Shown here: positions 16,301 to 25,761 of the stretch, one piece after another | Position numbering within the stretch: position 1 is the stretch's first letter | How the letters are laid out: the number at the start of each line of letters is the position of its first letter | Assembly: GCA_900320545.1 (NCBI GenBank) | Contig: ONSU01000007.1 | Coordinates: forward strand, 1-64,000 | Direction: 5' to 3' | Source: an uncultured Bacteroidales bacterium | GTDB lineage: Bacteria; Bacteroidota; Bacteroidia; Bacteroidales; UBA932 | Length of the DNA stretch: 64,000 nt | Notes under the pieces: model-generated | What the model was told of the DNA's origin: nothing | Databases searched by the model: none | The model's input: only the letters and a program-made list of their open reading frames with translations | Made by a program: the position numbers and the translations under genes

Positions 16301-17757
16301 CCGCCATCAAACAGGGACTGGAACTCAAGCAGGTCCAGAAGTTGTCCCCGCTCCAGATACAGACCATCAAGCTCATCGAGCTGCCTGTGCAGGAGCTGGA
16401 ACAGCGGGTCCGCGAAGAGCTCAACAACAATCCGGTCCTGGATGACGAAGCCCCCCGGAGCAAGGACGACGCCGAGAAGGATGTCTCCATCTCCGAACTG
16501 GAGGACCGCGAGAGCGGGGAGGGAAGCGCCGAAGACGCCTATTCCTCCTATTCCGACGACGAAACCATCCCTTCCTACAACCTTCACGTCAACAACTGGG
16601 GAAAAGATCCCCGCCCCGAATACAACACCTTCTCCGTCAAGCAGAGTTTCACCCAGAGTCTGATGGAGCAGCTCGGTTTCCGCTCGCTCAGCGAGCATCA
16701 GCGCACCATCGCCTCGTTCATTATAGGCAGTCTCGACGACGACGGCTACCTTCGCCGCGACATCGAATCCCTCGTGGACGACATGGCCTTCCGGGCCGGG
16801 ATCATCGCCACGCCGGAGGAGGTGGAGCAGATGCTGAAGGTGGTGCAGGAATTCGAGCCCGTGGGCGTCGGCGCCCGCAATCTCCGCGAATGCCTCATTC
16901 TCCAGCTGGAGGACCGCAAGTCGACTCCTGCCGTGGAGAACGCCCTCCGCATCCTGACGGACTATTTCGAGGATTTCTCCGGCCGCCATTTCCAGCGGAT
17001 CATCACCCGGATGCACATCACCGAGGACGAGATGAAGGCCGCCATCAGGGAAATCCAGAAACTCAATCCCTCTCCGGGCGGGCAGATCGACGATACCTAC
17101 AACGACCAGGCGCAGCAGATCATTCCGGATTTCCGCCTCGACTACGAGGACGGCGAACTGATTCTCTCCATGCCGCGCTTCTCGATCCCCGAACTGCGGA
17201 TCAACCACAAATACGCCAACATCCTCGAGACCTCCAGGTATTCCAACGACCGCACCCAGAAGGAGGCCGCAACCTTCGTCAAGCAGAAGATCGACTCCGC
17301 CAAGTGGTTCATCGAGGCGCTCCGTCAGCGGCAGAATACCCTCGAGAGCACGATGCGGGCCATCATCGAGTACCAGCACGACTACTTCATCGACGGGGAT
17401 GAGAGCAACCTCCGTCCGATGGTCCTCAAGGATATCGCCGAAATGACGGGCTTCGACATCTCGACCATCTCCCGCGTGGTGAACAGCAAGTACATCGAGA
17501 CGCATTTCGGCATCTTCCAGCTGAAGTATTTCTTCTCCGAAGGCCTGGAGAACAAGGACGGGGAGGAGGTCTCCACGCGTGAGATCAAGAAAGTGCTGCG
17601 CGAATGCGTCGACAACGAAGACAAGCACAGCCCGCTCACCGACGACGAACTCGTCGAAGTCCTCGCGAAGCACGGCTACAAAGTGGCCCGCCGCACGATT
17701 GCAAAATACCGCGCCCAGCTGGATATCCCCAAGGCGCGGCTCAGAAGAGAGTTGTAA
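16297..17757 (+). CDS. rpoN: RNA polymerase sigma-54 factor
   Basis: 486 residues from the ATG at 16297, chosen because it overlaps the upstream stop and begins the glutamine-rich region I (KQGLELKQVQKLSPLQIQTI). An acidic linker (residues about 50-105), core-binding region and helix-turn-helix (MTGFDISTISRVVNSKYI) follow. The RpoN box is near the end: ARRTIAKYRAQLDIP. Sigma-54 needs AAA+ enhancer-binding activators; none is in this window (the AAA protein at 25762 is of a different class). Confidence 0.96.
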   Translation: MTAIKQGLELKQVQKLSPLQIQTIKLIELPVQELEQRVREELNNNPVLDDEAPRSKDDAEKDVSISELEDRESGEGSAEDAYSSYSDDETIPSYNLHVNNWGKDPRPEYNTFSVKQSFTQSLMEQLGFRSLSEHQRTIASFIIGSLDDDGYLRRDIESLVDDMAFRAGIIATPEEVEQMLKVVQEFEPVGVGARNLRECLILQLEDRKSTPAVENALRILTDYFEDFSGRHFQRIITRMHITEDEMKAAIREIQKLNPSPGGQIDDTYNDQAQQIIPDFRLDYEDGELILSMPRFSIPELRINHKYANILETSRYSNDRTQKEAATFVKQKIDSAKWFIEALRQRQNTLESTMRAIIEYQHDYFIDGDESNLRPMVLKDIAEMTGFDISTISRVVNSKYIETHFGIFQLKYFFSEGLENKDGEEVSTREIKKVLRECVDNEDKHSPLTDDELVEVLAKHGYKVARRTIAKYRAQLDIPKARLRREL

Positions 17758-17766
17758 ATCCTTAAA

Positions 17767-18420
17767 TTAGAGTTTCTTGCCGAAGGCGAGGTCACCGGCG
17801 TCACCGAGGCCGGGGATGATGTAGCTGTGGGCGGAGAGCTCCTCGTCGATGGCGGCCGTCCAGAGGGTGATGTCGCCCGGAAGGTTCTTCTGGAGGTACT
17901 CGACGGCATAGACGCTCGCGATGGGGCAGACGAAATGGGTCTGGACCGGCATTCCGCCGACCTCGCAGATCTTGTTGTAGGCCACTTCGATGGAGGCGCC
18001 CGTGGCGAGCATCGTGTCGGCGAGAATCAGCACTTTACCCTCGGTCTGGGGGCAGGTGCAGTATTCGATGTTGATATGGAAGTCGTTGCCTTTGTCGTAC
18101 TTGCGGTAGGCGGCGATGAAAGCGTTGCCGGCCTTGTCGAAGACGTTGAGGATGCCCTCGTGGAGGGGAAGTCCGGCCCGGAGGATGGTGGAGACCACGA
18201 TCTGGCTGTCGAAGGTGTCGATGTCGGCGATGCCGAGCGGCGTGGTGACCTGTTTGGTGGAATACTGCAGGGTCTTGCTGATCTCGTAGGCGAAGATATT
18301 CCCGATGCGCTCGAGGTTGGTGCGGAAACGGAGGAAATCTTTCTGGATGTTGATGTCGCGAAGTTCTGCGATGAAGGTGTTGAGAACGGAGTGCTCCGTG
18401 CCGAGGTTGATGACTTTCAT
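17767..18420 (-). CDS. upp: Uracil phosphoribosyltransferase
   Basis: 217 residues from the ATG at 18420 (MKVINLGTEHSVLN). The phosphoribosyltransferase loop is VLILADTMLATGASIEVA and the C-terminal uracil-binding region is YIIPGLGDAGDLAFGKK. It converts uracil and PRPP to UMP in pyrimidine salvage. Divergent from lepA; a TACATTTG box on the minus strand (18451-18458) is its likely -7 element. It ends 9 nt past rpoN, convergent. Confidence 0.93.
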   Translation of the reverse strand: MKVINLGTEHSVLNTFIAELRDINIQKDFLRFRTNLERIGNIFAYEISKTLQYSTKQVTTPLGIADIDTFDSQIVVSTILRAGLPLHEGILNVFDKAGNAFIAAYRKYDKGNDFHINIEYCTCPQTEGKVLILADTMLATGASIEVAYNKICEVGGMPVQTHFVCPIASVYAVEYLQKNLPGDITLWTAAIDEELSAHSYIIPGLGDAGDLAFGKKL

Positions 18421-18483
18421 ATTTCGAATAACGTGTTTGTATCCGAAATGCAAATGTAATCAAATTTTCCAATAAAAAATAAT

Positions 18484-18491
18484 TAACTTTG
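18484..18491 (+). promoter_or_regulatory. -7 box of the lepA promoter
   Basis: TAACTTTG, 19 nt before the lepA ATG, predicting a leader of about 12 nt. No clear TTTG at -33. Confidence 0.55.
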
Positions 18492-18510
18492 TGCACTTGA
18501 AGAAAACGGA

Positions 18511-20298
18511 ATGAAGAATATACGCAATTTCTGCATCATCGCACACATCGACCACGGCAAGTCGACCCTCGCGGACCGGCTGCTGGAGCTGACGGGTACG
18601 GTGGCGGCGCGGGAGATGGAAAACCAGGTCCTGGACGATATGGACCTCGAGAAAGAGAAAGGCATCACCATCAAGAGCCACGCCATCCAGATGGAATACA
18701 GCCGGGGAGGGGAGACCTACCGGCTCAACCTTATCGACACCCCGGGCCACGTCGACTTCAGTTACGAAGTGTCGCGCTCCATCGCTTCCTGTGAGGGCGC
18801 TCTGCTCGTTGTGGACGCCTCCCAGGGCATCCAGGCTCAGACCATCTCCAATCTGTACCAGGCCATCGACCATTCGCTGGAAATCATCCCCGTCCTGAAC
18901 AAGATCGATATGGACAGCGCCCAGCCGGAGGTGGTGACCGACCAGGTCTGCGACCTGCTGGGCTGCGATCCGGAAGATGTCTATCGCGTCTCGGCCCGTA
19001 CCGGCGAAGGCGTACAGGCCGTGCTGGACGCCATCGTCGACAAGATCCCCGCTCCGAAAGGCGATCCCGACGCTCCGCTCCAGGCGCTCATTTTCGACTC
19101 TGTCTTCAATTCCTTCCGCGGGGTGATCGCCTATTTCAAAGTCCTTAACGGCGAGATCCGCAAGGGGGAGAAGGTCAAATTCTTCAATACCGGCAAGGAA
19201 TACGACGCCGAGGAAGTCGGCGTGCTGAAACTCCGCCTGACCCCCGCGGAGAAGGTCTCCACGGGGGATGTGGGCTATATCATTTCGGGCATCAAGAGCG
19301 CCGTGGAGGTGAAAGTGGGCGATACCATCACCCATGTGGAGCGTCCCTGCGCACAGGCGATCGCCGGATTCGAAGAGGTGAAGCCGATGGTGTTCGCGGG
19401 AATGTATCCCGTGGATGCGTCGAAGTTCGAGGAACTGCGCGCGACGCTGGAAAAATTCCAGCTCAACGACGCCTCGTTCGTATACGAGCCGGAGAGTTCG
19501 CTGGCCCTGGGATTCGGCTTCCGCTGCGGGTTCCTGGGACTTCTGCACCTAGAGATCGTGCAGGAGCGTCTCTTCCGCGAATTCAATATGGACGTGATCA
19601 CGACGGTACCGAACGTGTCGTATAAAGTATACACGACCAAGGACGGCGTCATCGACGTGCACAATCCTTCGGGCCTTCCGGCCCCGACCCTCATCGATCA
19701 CATCGAGGAGCCGTATATCCGCGCCCAGATCATCTCCAAGTCGGATTTCTACGGCCCGATCATGAAACTCTGCATGGATAAGCGCGGGACGCTCGTGGCG
19801 CAGCACTACATCACGGCCGACCGCGTGGAGCTCACCTACGATATGCCGCTGAGCGAGATCGTCTTCGATTTCTACGACAAACTCAAGTCGATCTCGAAAG
19901 GATACGCATCGTTCGACTACCACGTCACCGGATTCCGTCCGGCCCGCCTGGTGAAACTGGACATCCTGCTGAACGGCGATCCGGCGGACGCGCTCTCCAC
20001 CCTCATCCACGAGGATCACGCCTATGACTTCGGCCGCAAGATCTGCGTCAAGCTCAAGGAACTCATTCCCCGGCAGCAGTTCGACATCGCGGTGCAGGCC
20101 GCCATCGGCGCGAAGATCATCGCCCGAGAGACGGTGCGTCAGGTGCGCAAGGACGTGACGGCGAAGTGCTACGGCGGCGACGTGACGCGCAAGCGCAAAC
20201 TCCTCGAGAAGCAGAAGGAGGGCAAGAAGCGAATGCGCCAGATCGGTACGGTGCAGGTGCCGCAGAGCGCATTTATGGCGGTGTTGAAGTTGGATTAA
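18511..20298 (+). CDS. lepA: Elongation factor 4 (LepA)
   Basis: 595 residues, full length. GTPase motifs: [28 protein letters not shown] and NKIDMD. The C-terminal LepA-specific part ([38 protein letters not shown]) is present. A ribosome-associated GTPase that back-translocates or remobilises stalled ribosomes. The following gene starts on the base after its stop. Confidence 0.97.
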   Translation: MKNIRNFCIIAHIDHGKSTLADRLLELTGTVAAREMENQVLDDMDLEKEKGITIKSHAIQMEYSRGGETYRLNLIDTPGHVDFSYEVSRSIASCEGALLVVDASQGIQAQTISNLYQAIDHSLEIIPVLNKIDMDSAQPEVVTDQVCDLLGCDPEDVYRVSARTGEGVQAVLDAIVDKIPAPKGDPDAPLQALIFDSVFNSFRGVIAYFKVLNGEIRKGEKVKFFNTGKEYDAEEVGVLKLRLTPAEKVSTGDVGYIISGIKSAVEVKVGDTITHVERPCAQAIAGFEEVKPMVFAGMYPVDASKFEELRATLEKFQLNDASFVYEPESSLALGFGFRCGFLGLLHLEIVQERLFREFNMDVITTVPNVSYKVYTTKDGVIDVHNPSGLPAPTLIDHIEEPYIRAQIISKSDFYGPIMKLCMDKRGTLVAQHYITADRVELTYDMPLSEIVFDFYDKLKSISKGYASFDYHVTGFRPARLVKLDILLNGDPADALSTLIHEDHAYDFGRKICVKLKELIPRQQFDIAVQAAIGAKIIARETVRQVRKDVTAKCYGGDVTRKRKLLEKQKEGKKRMRQIGTVQVPQSAFMAVLKLD

Positions 20299-21207
20299 AT
20301 GAAAGTTAAAGCAGCCATAAAATCCATGCGTCTGAGGACGCTGCCCCTGTCACTGGCGGGGGTGGTGCTGGGCATTCTCCTTGCCACGGCGGACTATAAG
20401 GTAAGTGTCTGGACGGCCGTGCTGATCATGCTGACGACGGTCTGCCTGCAGATCCTTTCCAACCTTTCCAATGAACTTGGCGACGTGCTCCACGGCACGG
20501 ATACGGCCGACCGGGTGGGGCCGCAGTACGGGCTCAACAGCGGTGCGATGACCGTCAGGGATATGAAGATCCTAATCGGCACCTTTGTCGGACTGTGCCT
20601 CTTGAGCGGGGTTGCGATGATATGGGTTTCGTTCGGGACGCTTCTCTCGATGGAGTCCATCTGCCTGATGCTCCTCGGCGCCGCGGCCATCCTCGGCGCG
20701 ATGAAATACACCCTGGGGCGCAATCCTTACGGCTACCGGGGGCTCGGCGACGTGTTCGTCTTCATCTTCTTCGGAATCGTCTCCGTGATAGGCGCCTATT
20801 TCGTTGCGGCCCATACGGTACATTCCTGGTATCTGCTGCTTCCTGCCGCATCGATCGGCTTCTTCAGCGTGGGAGTCCTGAACGTCAACAATATCCGCGA
20901 TATGGAAACCGACGCGGCCAACCGGGTGACGGTGGCGATCCGCCTCGGTGAAAAGCGCGCCAAGCTCTACCAGACCGTCCTCATCGTTCTCGGCTGGGTC
21001 TCGATGTGCGCCTATGCCGCGCTCCGTTTCTTCGACCCCTGGCACTGGATCTTCGTCGTCACCCTCCCGCTCTATGCCCTGCACCTCGCGGGCGTCTGGA
21101 AGCGCACCGGCCGCTCCCTCGACCCGATGCTCCCGCTCCTCGTGATCAGCACCTTCCTCCTCGCCCTCCTCACCGGCCTCGGCTTTGTAAAATATCTGCT
21201 ATGGTAA
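20299..21207 (+). CDS. menA: 1,4-dihydroxy-2-naphthoate polyprenyltransferase (UbiA family)
   Basis: 302 residues with about eight membrane spans. UbiA-type Asp-rich motifs occur at NELGDVLHGTDTADR (first, N..xD) and NVNNIRDMETDAANR (second). Sequence start (MRLRTLPLSLAGVVLG) is typical of MenA. It attaches the isoprenoid tail to DHNA in menaquinone synthesis; the methyltransferase for the next step lies at 23621 and a polyprenyl synthase at 52507. Directly abuts lepA and overlaps the next gene by 7 nt. Confidence 0.9.
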   Translation: MKVKAAIKSMRLRTLPLSLAGVVLGILLATADYKVSVWTAVLIMLTTVCLQILSNLSNELGDVLHGTDTADRVGPQYGLNSGAMTVRDMKILIGTFVGLCLLSGVAMIWVSFGTLLSMESICLMLLGAAAILGAMKYTLGRNPYGYRGLGDVFVFIFFGIVSVIGAYFVAAHTVHSWYLLLPAASIGFFSVGVLNVNNIRDMETDAANRVTVAIRLGEKRAKLYQTVLIVLGWVSMCAYAALRFFDPWHWIFVVTLPLYALHLAGVWKRTGRSLDPMLPLLVISTFLLALLTGLGFVKYLLW

Positions 21208-21551
21208 AACCTGTCAACGATTGGAAAAACCGGCTCGGGGTGGTGTTCTCCACCAACCCGGACTTTGAGTATCAGGAAAATAACGTGGAAGAAGCGGAGA
21301 CGCTTCCTCCTGCGAAGCAGCGGCTCATCGTCGGGATCGACCGGCGCAACCGGGGCGGCAAGCAGGTGACGCTTGTGACCGGCTTTGTCGGCAAGGAGGC
21401 GGACCTGAAGGAACTCGGGCGGACGCTCAAGGTCCGCTGTGGAGTGGGCGGCGCCGCCAAGGACGGCGAGATCACCGTTCAGGGCGACCTGCGCGACAAG
21501 GTGACGGCCATCCTGCAGGAAATGGGCTATAACGCGAAGAGGGGCAACTGA
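21201..21551 (+). CDS. SUI1/YciH-family translation factor
   Basis: 116 residues from the ATG at 21201, overlapping menA by 7 nt. After a variable N-terminus, the SUI1 core is clear: LIVGIDRRNRGGKQVTLVTG, LKVRCGVGGAAKDGEITVQG and DKVTAILQEMGY. Bacterial members are eIF1-like proteins thought to influence start-site fidelity. It shares one base with the start of the next gene. Confidence 0.88.
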   Translation: MVKPVNDWKNRLGVVFSTNPDFEYQENNVEEAETLPPAKQRLIVGIDRRNRGGKQVTLVTGFVGKEADLKELGRTLKVRCGVGGAAKDGEITVQGDLRDKVTAILQEMGYNAKRGN

Positions 21552-22270
21552 TGGTGCTGGCACTTCCCATAGGCGATGCATTCCGGCAGGGTGTTCTTCA
21601 CCTCGCCACGGAGGCGGCGCCTGCCGTCGAGGCCGGAGGCCGCATTCCCTTCCTCTCGACGACGATGGTCATCGTATTCACCCTCCTGTCGATCCTGCTG
21701 TTCGACAACATTCTCAACGTGCTGCCGTATCTGCTGGACAACCTGATGCGCTCCCGCGCCGCGGCCGACCTGGAGGGGAACGTCCGCCGCAGCCGCGACC
21801 GCAATATCATCGCGATGCTGCTGATCATCCCGTTCACCTACGTCCTGGACCGTTTCGGCATCTTCAATCCGCCTTTCCTCCGGGACATCTCCGGAGATAT
21901 CCACTTCCTGCTGGTCTTTGGCGTATTTCTGGCCTACCTTTTCCTTCGCCTGGTGTTCTATTTCCTGTTCTTCCCGCGGCGGAGGCGGCCCGACAATTAC
22001 CAGATGGCGGCCAAGGCTTCCTATACGTTCTTTATCCTGATGAATCTGCTCGTGCTGCCGACGGCGTGGATCCTGTCCCTCGCCAAAGCCTCCCAGGCGG
22101 TCGGAATGTGGATTCTTACGAGTGAAATGGCTGTCCTTTACCTCTTTCACCTCATCCGGAAATTCCAAATTTTGGGGCAGACTTTTTCTCCTTTGTCAGT
22201 TTTTTTGTATCTTTGCGGCCTTGAAATTCTGCCGACCGGACTTTACGTCGCATCGGCACTGCTAATATAG
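21551..22270 (+). CDS. DUF4271 membrane protein
   Basis: 239 residues with six or so hydrophobic segments (MVIVFTLLSILLFDNIL, IHFLLVFGVFLAYLFLR, YTFFILMNLLVLPTAWIL). The DUF4271-hemD-rnpA-yidD order is a familiar Bacteroidales arrangement, which supports the family call. Function is unknown. The gene starts at the last base of the SUI1 stop codon. Confidence 0.75.
   Translation: MVLALPIGDAFRQGVLHLATEAAPAVEAGGRIPFLSTTMVIVFTLLSILLFDNILNVLPYLLDNLMRSRAAADLEGNVRRSRDRNIIAMLLIIPFTYVLDRFGIFNPPFLRDISGDIHFLLVFGVFLAYLFLRLVFYFLFFPRRRRPDNYQMAAKASYTFFILMNLLVLPTAWILSLAKASQAVGMWILTSEMAVLYLFHLIRKFQILGQTFSPLSVFLYLCGLEILPTGLYVASALLI
22208..22215 (+). promoter_or_regulatory. -7 box upstream of hemD, inside the DUF4271 gene
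   Basis: TATCTTTG followed by GCGG within a T-rich stretch inside the 3' end of the upstream coding region, 58 nt before the hemD ATG. It suggests hemD-rnpA-yidD-ubiE can be transcribed independently of lepA-menA. Confidence 0.45.
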
Positions 22271-22273
22271 GCT

Positions 22274-23017
22274 ATGGCAATAAAGAAAATACTCATTTCC
22301 CAGAAGATGCCGCGGGTCATGACCCAGTACCAGGCGGTCTCTGAAAAATTCGGCGTCGAGTTTGAATTCCACCCGTTCTTCCTCGTGGAGCCGCTCTCGC
22401 TCAGAGAGTTCCGCGCGCAGCGCATCAACATTCTCGACCACACGGCCATCGTGTTCTCGTCCCGTCACGCCATTGACGCTTTCTTCACCATCGCCGAAGA
22501 ACTCAAGGTCAAGATTCCCGAGACGATGAAGTATTTCTGCACCACGGAACTCGTGGCGATGTATCTCCAGAAGCACATCGTCTATCGCAAGCGCAAGATC
22601 TTCTACGGCGACGGCACTCCCGAGAGCGTCGTGGCCCTCATCGGTACCAAGCACAAGGACGAAACCTTCCTCATCACGCAGTCGGACACTTCTTCCAGCG
22701 ACGCGCTGACGCGCCTCTTCGACGGGAAGAAACTCACCTACCATACGGGCGTCTTCGTCAAGAGCGTCAGCCAGAATCTCAAGAAACTGGACCTGAAGCA
22801 GTTCGACCTCATCGTCTTCTACAATCCCGCCGACGTCAAGAGTCTGGGCGACAATTTCCCGGGATATGTCCAGGGAGAGACCCACTTCATCTCTTACGGG
22901 AAGGGTGTCGTGAAGGCGATGGAGGATGCCGGTATCCGGATCGATATGAAAGCCCCGACGCCGGAGGCCCCTTCGGCCGCCCGTGCCATCGAACTCTATC
23001 TCGAAAGTCTTTCGTAG
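22274..23017 (+). CDS. hemD: Uroporphyrinogen-III synthase
   Basis: 247 residues. HemD family features: KKILISQKMPR at the N-terminus, TAIVFSSRHAIDAFF (domain 2 entry), MKYFCTTELVAMYL, LIVFYNPADVKSL, and the C-terminal FISYGKGVVKAMEDAGI segment with a final VESLS-like helix. It closes hydroxymethylbilane to uroporphyrinogen III in haem synthesis. Sequence conservation in this family is low; the gene order with rnpA and yidD supports the call. Confidence 0.85.
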   Translation: MAIKKILISQKMPRVMTQYQAVSEKFGVEFEFHPFFLVEPLSLREFRAQRINILDHTAIVFSSRHAIDAFFTIAEELKVKIPETMKYFCTTELVAMYLQKHIVYRKRKIFYGDGTPESVVALIGTKHKDETFLITQSDTSSSDALTRLFDGKKLTYHTGVFVKSVSQNLKKLDLKQFDLIVFYNPADVKSLGDNFPGYVQGETHFISYGKGVVKAMEDAGIRIDMKAPTPEAPSAARAIELYLESLS

Positions 23018-23019
23018 CG

Positions 23020-23391
23020 ATGTCCGCCGCCGGAGCGCATACCCTCTCCCGAGCGGAGCGCCTCCGCGGACGCACGTCGATTACGGCACTGATGCGTTCG
23101 GGGAAGTACCTCAGTATTTCCCCGCTGCGCCTTTGCTACCATCCCCGGGAGGACGGCGCTCCCTCGCGGATTGTCGTTTCCGTTCCCAAGCGGCTCTTCA
23201 AGCGGGCCGTGAAACGCAATCTCCTGAAACGCCGCATCCGCGAGAGTTACCGGCTTCAGAAGCATCTGCTTCCCGCGGGCTACGACCTTCTCTGGATCTA
23301 CACTTCATCCGAGGTGCAGCCTTTTACCGCCATCTATGAGGCGGCCGGGCGGCTCCTTACAAATCTCGGCGGCGATGGGAAAGTTCGGTGA
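23020..23391 (+). CDS. rnpA: Ribonuclease P protein component
   Basis: 123 residues with the RNR motif region [19 protein letters not shown] and the preceding [12 protein letters not shown] strand. Protein subunit that helps RNase P RNA bind pre-tRNA 5' leaders. N-terminal [15 protein letters not shown] start ([15 protein letters not shown]). It overlaps yidD by 17 nt, a common pairing. Confidence 0.93.
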   Translation: MSAAGAHTLSRAERLRGRTSITALMRSGKYLSISPLRLCYHPREDGAPSRIVVSVPKRLFKRAVKRNLLKRRIRESYRLQKHLLPAGYDLLWIYTSSEVQPFTAIYEAAGRLLTNLGGDGKVR

Positions 23392-23617
23392 TATCGCCCG
23401 GAAGGTGCTCAACGCCCCTTTCGTGGGCCTGATCCGTTTCTATCAGGTCTGCATCTCTCCTTATACGCCGCGCAGCTGCCGGTTTACTCCGACCTGCTCG
23501 CAGTACGCCCTGGAGGCCTTCCGCAAGTACGGCCCCATCAAAGGATTCTGGCTCAGTCTCAAACGCATTCTCCGCTGCCATCCCTGGGGTGGGAGCGGCT
23601 ATGATCCCGTCCCGTAA
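23375..23617 (+). CDS. yidD: Membrane protein insertion efficiency factor YidD
   Basis: 80 residues from the ATG at 23375. The family hallmark is present: [20 protein letters not shown], then [10 protein letters not shown] and [18 protein letters not shown] small amphipathic membrane-associated protein thought to help YidC insert inner-membrane proteins. Overlaps rnpA. Confidence 0.95.
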   Translation: MGKFGDIARKVLNAPFVGLIRFYQVCISPYTPRSCRFTPTCSQYALEAFRKYGPIKGFWLSLKRILRCHPWGGSGYDPVP

Positions 23618-23620
23618 CCT

Positions 23621-24319
23621 ATGCCCGAGAAAAATCACATCCGGTCGATGTTCGACTCGATCGCGGGGGATTACGATTCCCTCAATCATATCCTGTCCCT
23701 GGGAATTGACAGAAGATGGCGGCGCAAGGCCGTTTCGGAAGTGATGAAGGCCGCGCCGATGCGCATTCTTGACGCTGCCTGCGGCACGGGCGACCTTGCC
23801 GTCGCCCTCGCTGCCAAGGCACCGGACGGAGCCAGGGTGACCGGTGTGGACATATCGAAAGGAATGCTGGCCAAGGTGGGGGAGAAGGCGGCCCGCGGCG
23901 GAGTCATCTTCAAGATCAGGACGGAGGTGGCCGATGCGGAGAGTCTGCCGTATGCCGACGGATCCTACGACGCCGTCACCTGCGCCTTCGGCATCCGCAA
24001 CTTCGAGCACCGCGACCGTGGTCTCGCCGAATTCCTCCGGGTCCTCCGCCCGGGCGGCAAGGCCGTGATCCTGGAACTGTCCGTCCCGCAGCAACCCGGG
24101 CTCAGGCGGCTCTACAACCTGTATTTCTCCCGGATCCTGCCCTGGATCGGCGGCAAGGTCTCCGGCGAAGAAAACGCCTACAAGTATCTCGCGGCCTCGG
24201 TCAACGCCTTCCCCTCCCCGGAGCGCTTCTGCACCGAAATGACGGCCGCCGGCTTCCGCGGTGTCACCTTCCGCACCTTCTCCTCCGGCCTCTGCCGGAT
24301 GTACGTGGGAATTAAATAA
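23621..24319 (+). CDS. ubiE: Demethylmenaquinone methyltransferase
   Basis: 232 residues. Family motifs: FDSIAGDYDSLNHILSLGID at the N-terminus, SAM-binding ILDAACGTGDLAV, DISKGMLAK, and the signature YDAVTCAFGIRNFEHRDRGL with VLRPGGKAVILELS. Methylates demethylmenaquinone in the last step of menaquinone synthesis (MenG activity; ubiquinone is not expected here). Its 3' end overlaps the convergent exonuclease by 8 nt. Confidence 0.95.
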   Translation: MPEKNHIRSMFDSIAGDYDSLNHILSLGIDRRWRRKAVSEVMKAAPMRILDAACGTGDLAVALAAKAPDGARVTGVDISKGMLAKVGEKAARGGVIFKIRTEVADAESLPYADGSYDAVTCAFGIRNFEHRDRGLAEFLRVLRPGGKAVILELSVPQQPGLRRLYNLYFSRILPWIGGKVSGEENAYKYLAASVNAFPSPERFCTEMTAAGFRGVTFRTFSSGLCRMYVGIK

Positions 24320-24806
24320 TTTTCATTGCGATATACGCGCACGCTTCGGCATCGGCCAGGGCGTGGTGGTGACGGGTGAGGTCGTATCCGCAGGCGGCGG
24401 AGACGGTCTGCAGCTGGTGATTGGGGAGGAAGGATCCAAAGTGGCGGCGGGAGGCGGCCAGGGTATCGTAGAACACATAATCCGGGTAATCCATCCGGTA
24501 CACGCGGAACGCCGCCTTCAGGCAGCCCTCGTCGAAACGGGCATTGTGTGCCACCAGGGGGAGTCCTTCTATGAGCGGGACGATCTTCTCCCAGACATAC
24601 GGAAAGACCGGCGCATCCTCGGTGTCCTCCGGCCCCAGCCCGTGCACCCGCCTGCAGAAATACTGGTAATACTCCGGCTCCGGGTGGATCAGGCTGTAGA
24701 ACGTGTCCACGATCTCCCCTCCGCGGACGATCACCACCCCCACGCTGCACACGCTGGACGGCTGCTCGTTCGCCGTCTCGAAATCAATTGCCGCGAAATC
24801 AGTCAT
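24312..24806 (-). CDS. DnaQ-like 3'-5' exonuclease
   Basis: 164 residues, a stand-alone DEDDh exonuclease domain: AIDFETA (D-x-E), VAHNARFD (H...D) and HHALADAEACA (H-x4-D). Such proteins resemble the epsilon proofreading subunit but act alone in repair, RNA turnover or defence. Its ATG lies inside the last codons of the WYL regulator gene (8-nt overlap), so it is translationally coupled to that regulator and probably shares its palindromic promoter at 25721-25754. Confidence 0.88.
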   Translation of the reverse strand: MTDFAAIDFETANEQPSSVCSVGVVIVRGGEIVDTFYSLIHPEPEYYQYFCRRVHGLGPEDTEDAPVFPYVWEKIVPLIEGLPLVAHNARFDEGCLKAAFRVYRMDYPDYVFYDTLAASRRHFGSFLPNHQLQTVSAACGYDLTRHHHALADAEACAYIAMKII

Positions 24807-25698
24807 ATCGCTCTAACATGGCTTTGGCATCTTTGCGGATGGTCTCCCGGAAGTCAGCAGGAGCGAGGACCTCGACGGAGGGACCGTGGCGGAGGACCTC
24901 CTGTTCGAAGTCGAAGGTCGTTACCAGGCGGTACTCGAAGACAGAGTAGCAGTCCGTCGTCTCCGTCTCCTTCTGGGAGTCGTGAAGGGGAAGCGAACGG
25001 AAGTACTTCACCTGGTCCTCATCGACCTTGAGTATTACCGTGGCAGGCTTCTGGTCGTTGATGATGATGCCGAAGTAATTGCTGAAGAAGGTGTGGGCGT
25101 TGAAGCGCTTCGGAACCTCCAGGTCATTCTCCGCCTCCCTGATGTCATGGATCCGGTCGAGGGCATAGATTCGTGGCTCCTTATAGTTGACGCTCCTGGC
25201 CAGCATATACCACCGCTGCTTGAAAAGCTTCAGGCACCAGGGATGCGCCTCGAAGGAGGAAGGCTCGTCAGCGTAGAAACTCTGGTAGGTCATCTCAATG
25301 GTCTTGCGGTCCCTGATAGCGTTCACTATTTCGGCGAGCCATCTTTTGTTCGAAGGAACGTTCTCGAAGAGTATCTTGTCCCGCATGTCCTTCGTCTCGT
25401 TCAAGACGCTGTTCAGGGACATGGAATCCAGCAGCCACTTCCGTATGCCGTCCCCCTCGATGTCCTCACTGTTGGCGATGTAATACCCCAATGACCGGTC
25501 GCACTTTATTTCAATACCGAAGGTGTCGAAAATGGCTTCCCTATGATTGTGGAAGGTCCTTTCGGGCAGGTAATTCTCCCCGACGGTATTCAGTGAACTG
25601 CGCGACCAGAGGTAGCTGATGTCCTTGAAAGAGATATGCCCGTGTCTGTTGATGACATCAATCAACCAGACGTACCTGTCGAAATAGTTCTTAGCCAT
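24799..25698 (-). CDS. WYL-domain transcriptional regulator, predicted controller of the island
   Basis: 299 residues. The N-terminal ~90 residues look like a winged helix-turn-helix (ISFKDISYLWSRSS...PERTFHNHREAI); a WYL domain follows (about 140-205; KTIEMTYQSF, CLKLFKQRWYMLARS, PRIYALDRIHDI) with a WCX-like C-terminus (TVILKVDEDQ, YRLVTTFDFEQEVLRHG). WYL proteins often sense nucleic-acid ligands and control defence or DNA-damage genes (CapW, BrxR, PafBC, DriD). Its own promoter carries the TGCC-N7-GGCA palindrome shared by six other promoters nearby, implying autoregulation. Direction (activator or repressor) is not determined. Confidence 0.85.
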   Translation of the reverse strand: MAKNYFDRYVWLIDVINRHGHISFKDISYLWSRSSLNTVGENYLPERTFHNHREAIFDTFGIEIKCDRSLGYYIANSEDIEGDGIRKWLLDSMSLNSVLNETKDMRDKILFENVPSNKRWLAEIVNAIRDRKTIEMTYQSFYADEPSSFEAHPWCLKLFKQRWYMLARSVNYKEPRIYALDRIHDIREAENDLEVPKRFNAHTFFSNYFGIIINDQKPATVILKVDEDQVKYFRSLPLHDSQKETETTDCYSVFEYRLVTTFDFEQEVLRHGPSVEVLAPADFRETIRKDAKAMLERYD

Positions 25699-25720
25699 AT
25701 TTTTTTCTGTTTTATATTTG

Positions 25721-25754
25721 CAAATATAGTGATAATTAATGCCAAAATATGGCA
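25721..25754 (-). promoter_or_regulatory. Island promoter 1 (WYL gene): palindrome + -7 box
   Basis: On the minus strand: TGCCATATTTTGGCA (25740-25754), 11 nt, then TATATTTG (25721-25728), 22 nt before the WYL start codon. The palindrome is centred near -33. Confidence 0.85.
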
Positions 25755-25761
25755 GTGGTAA

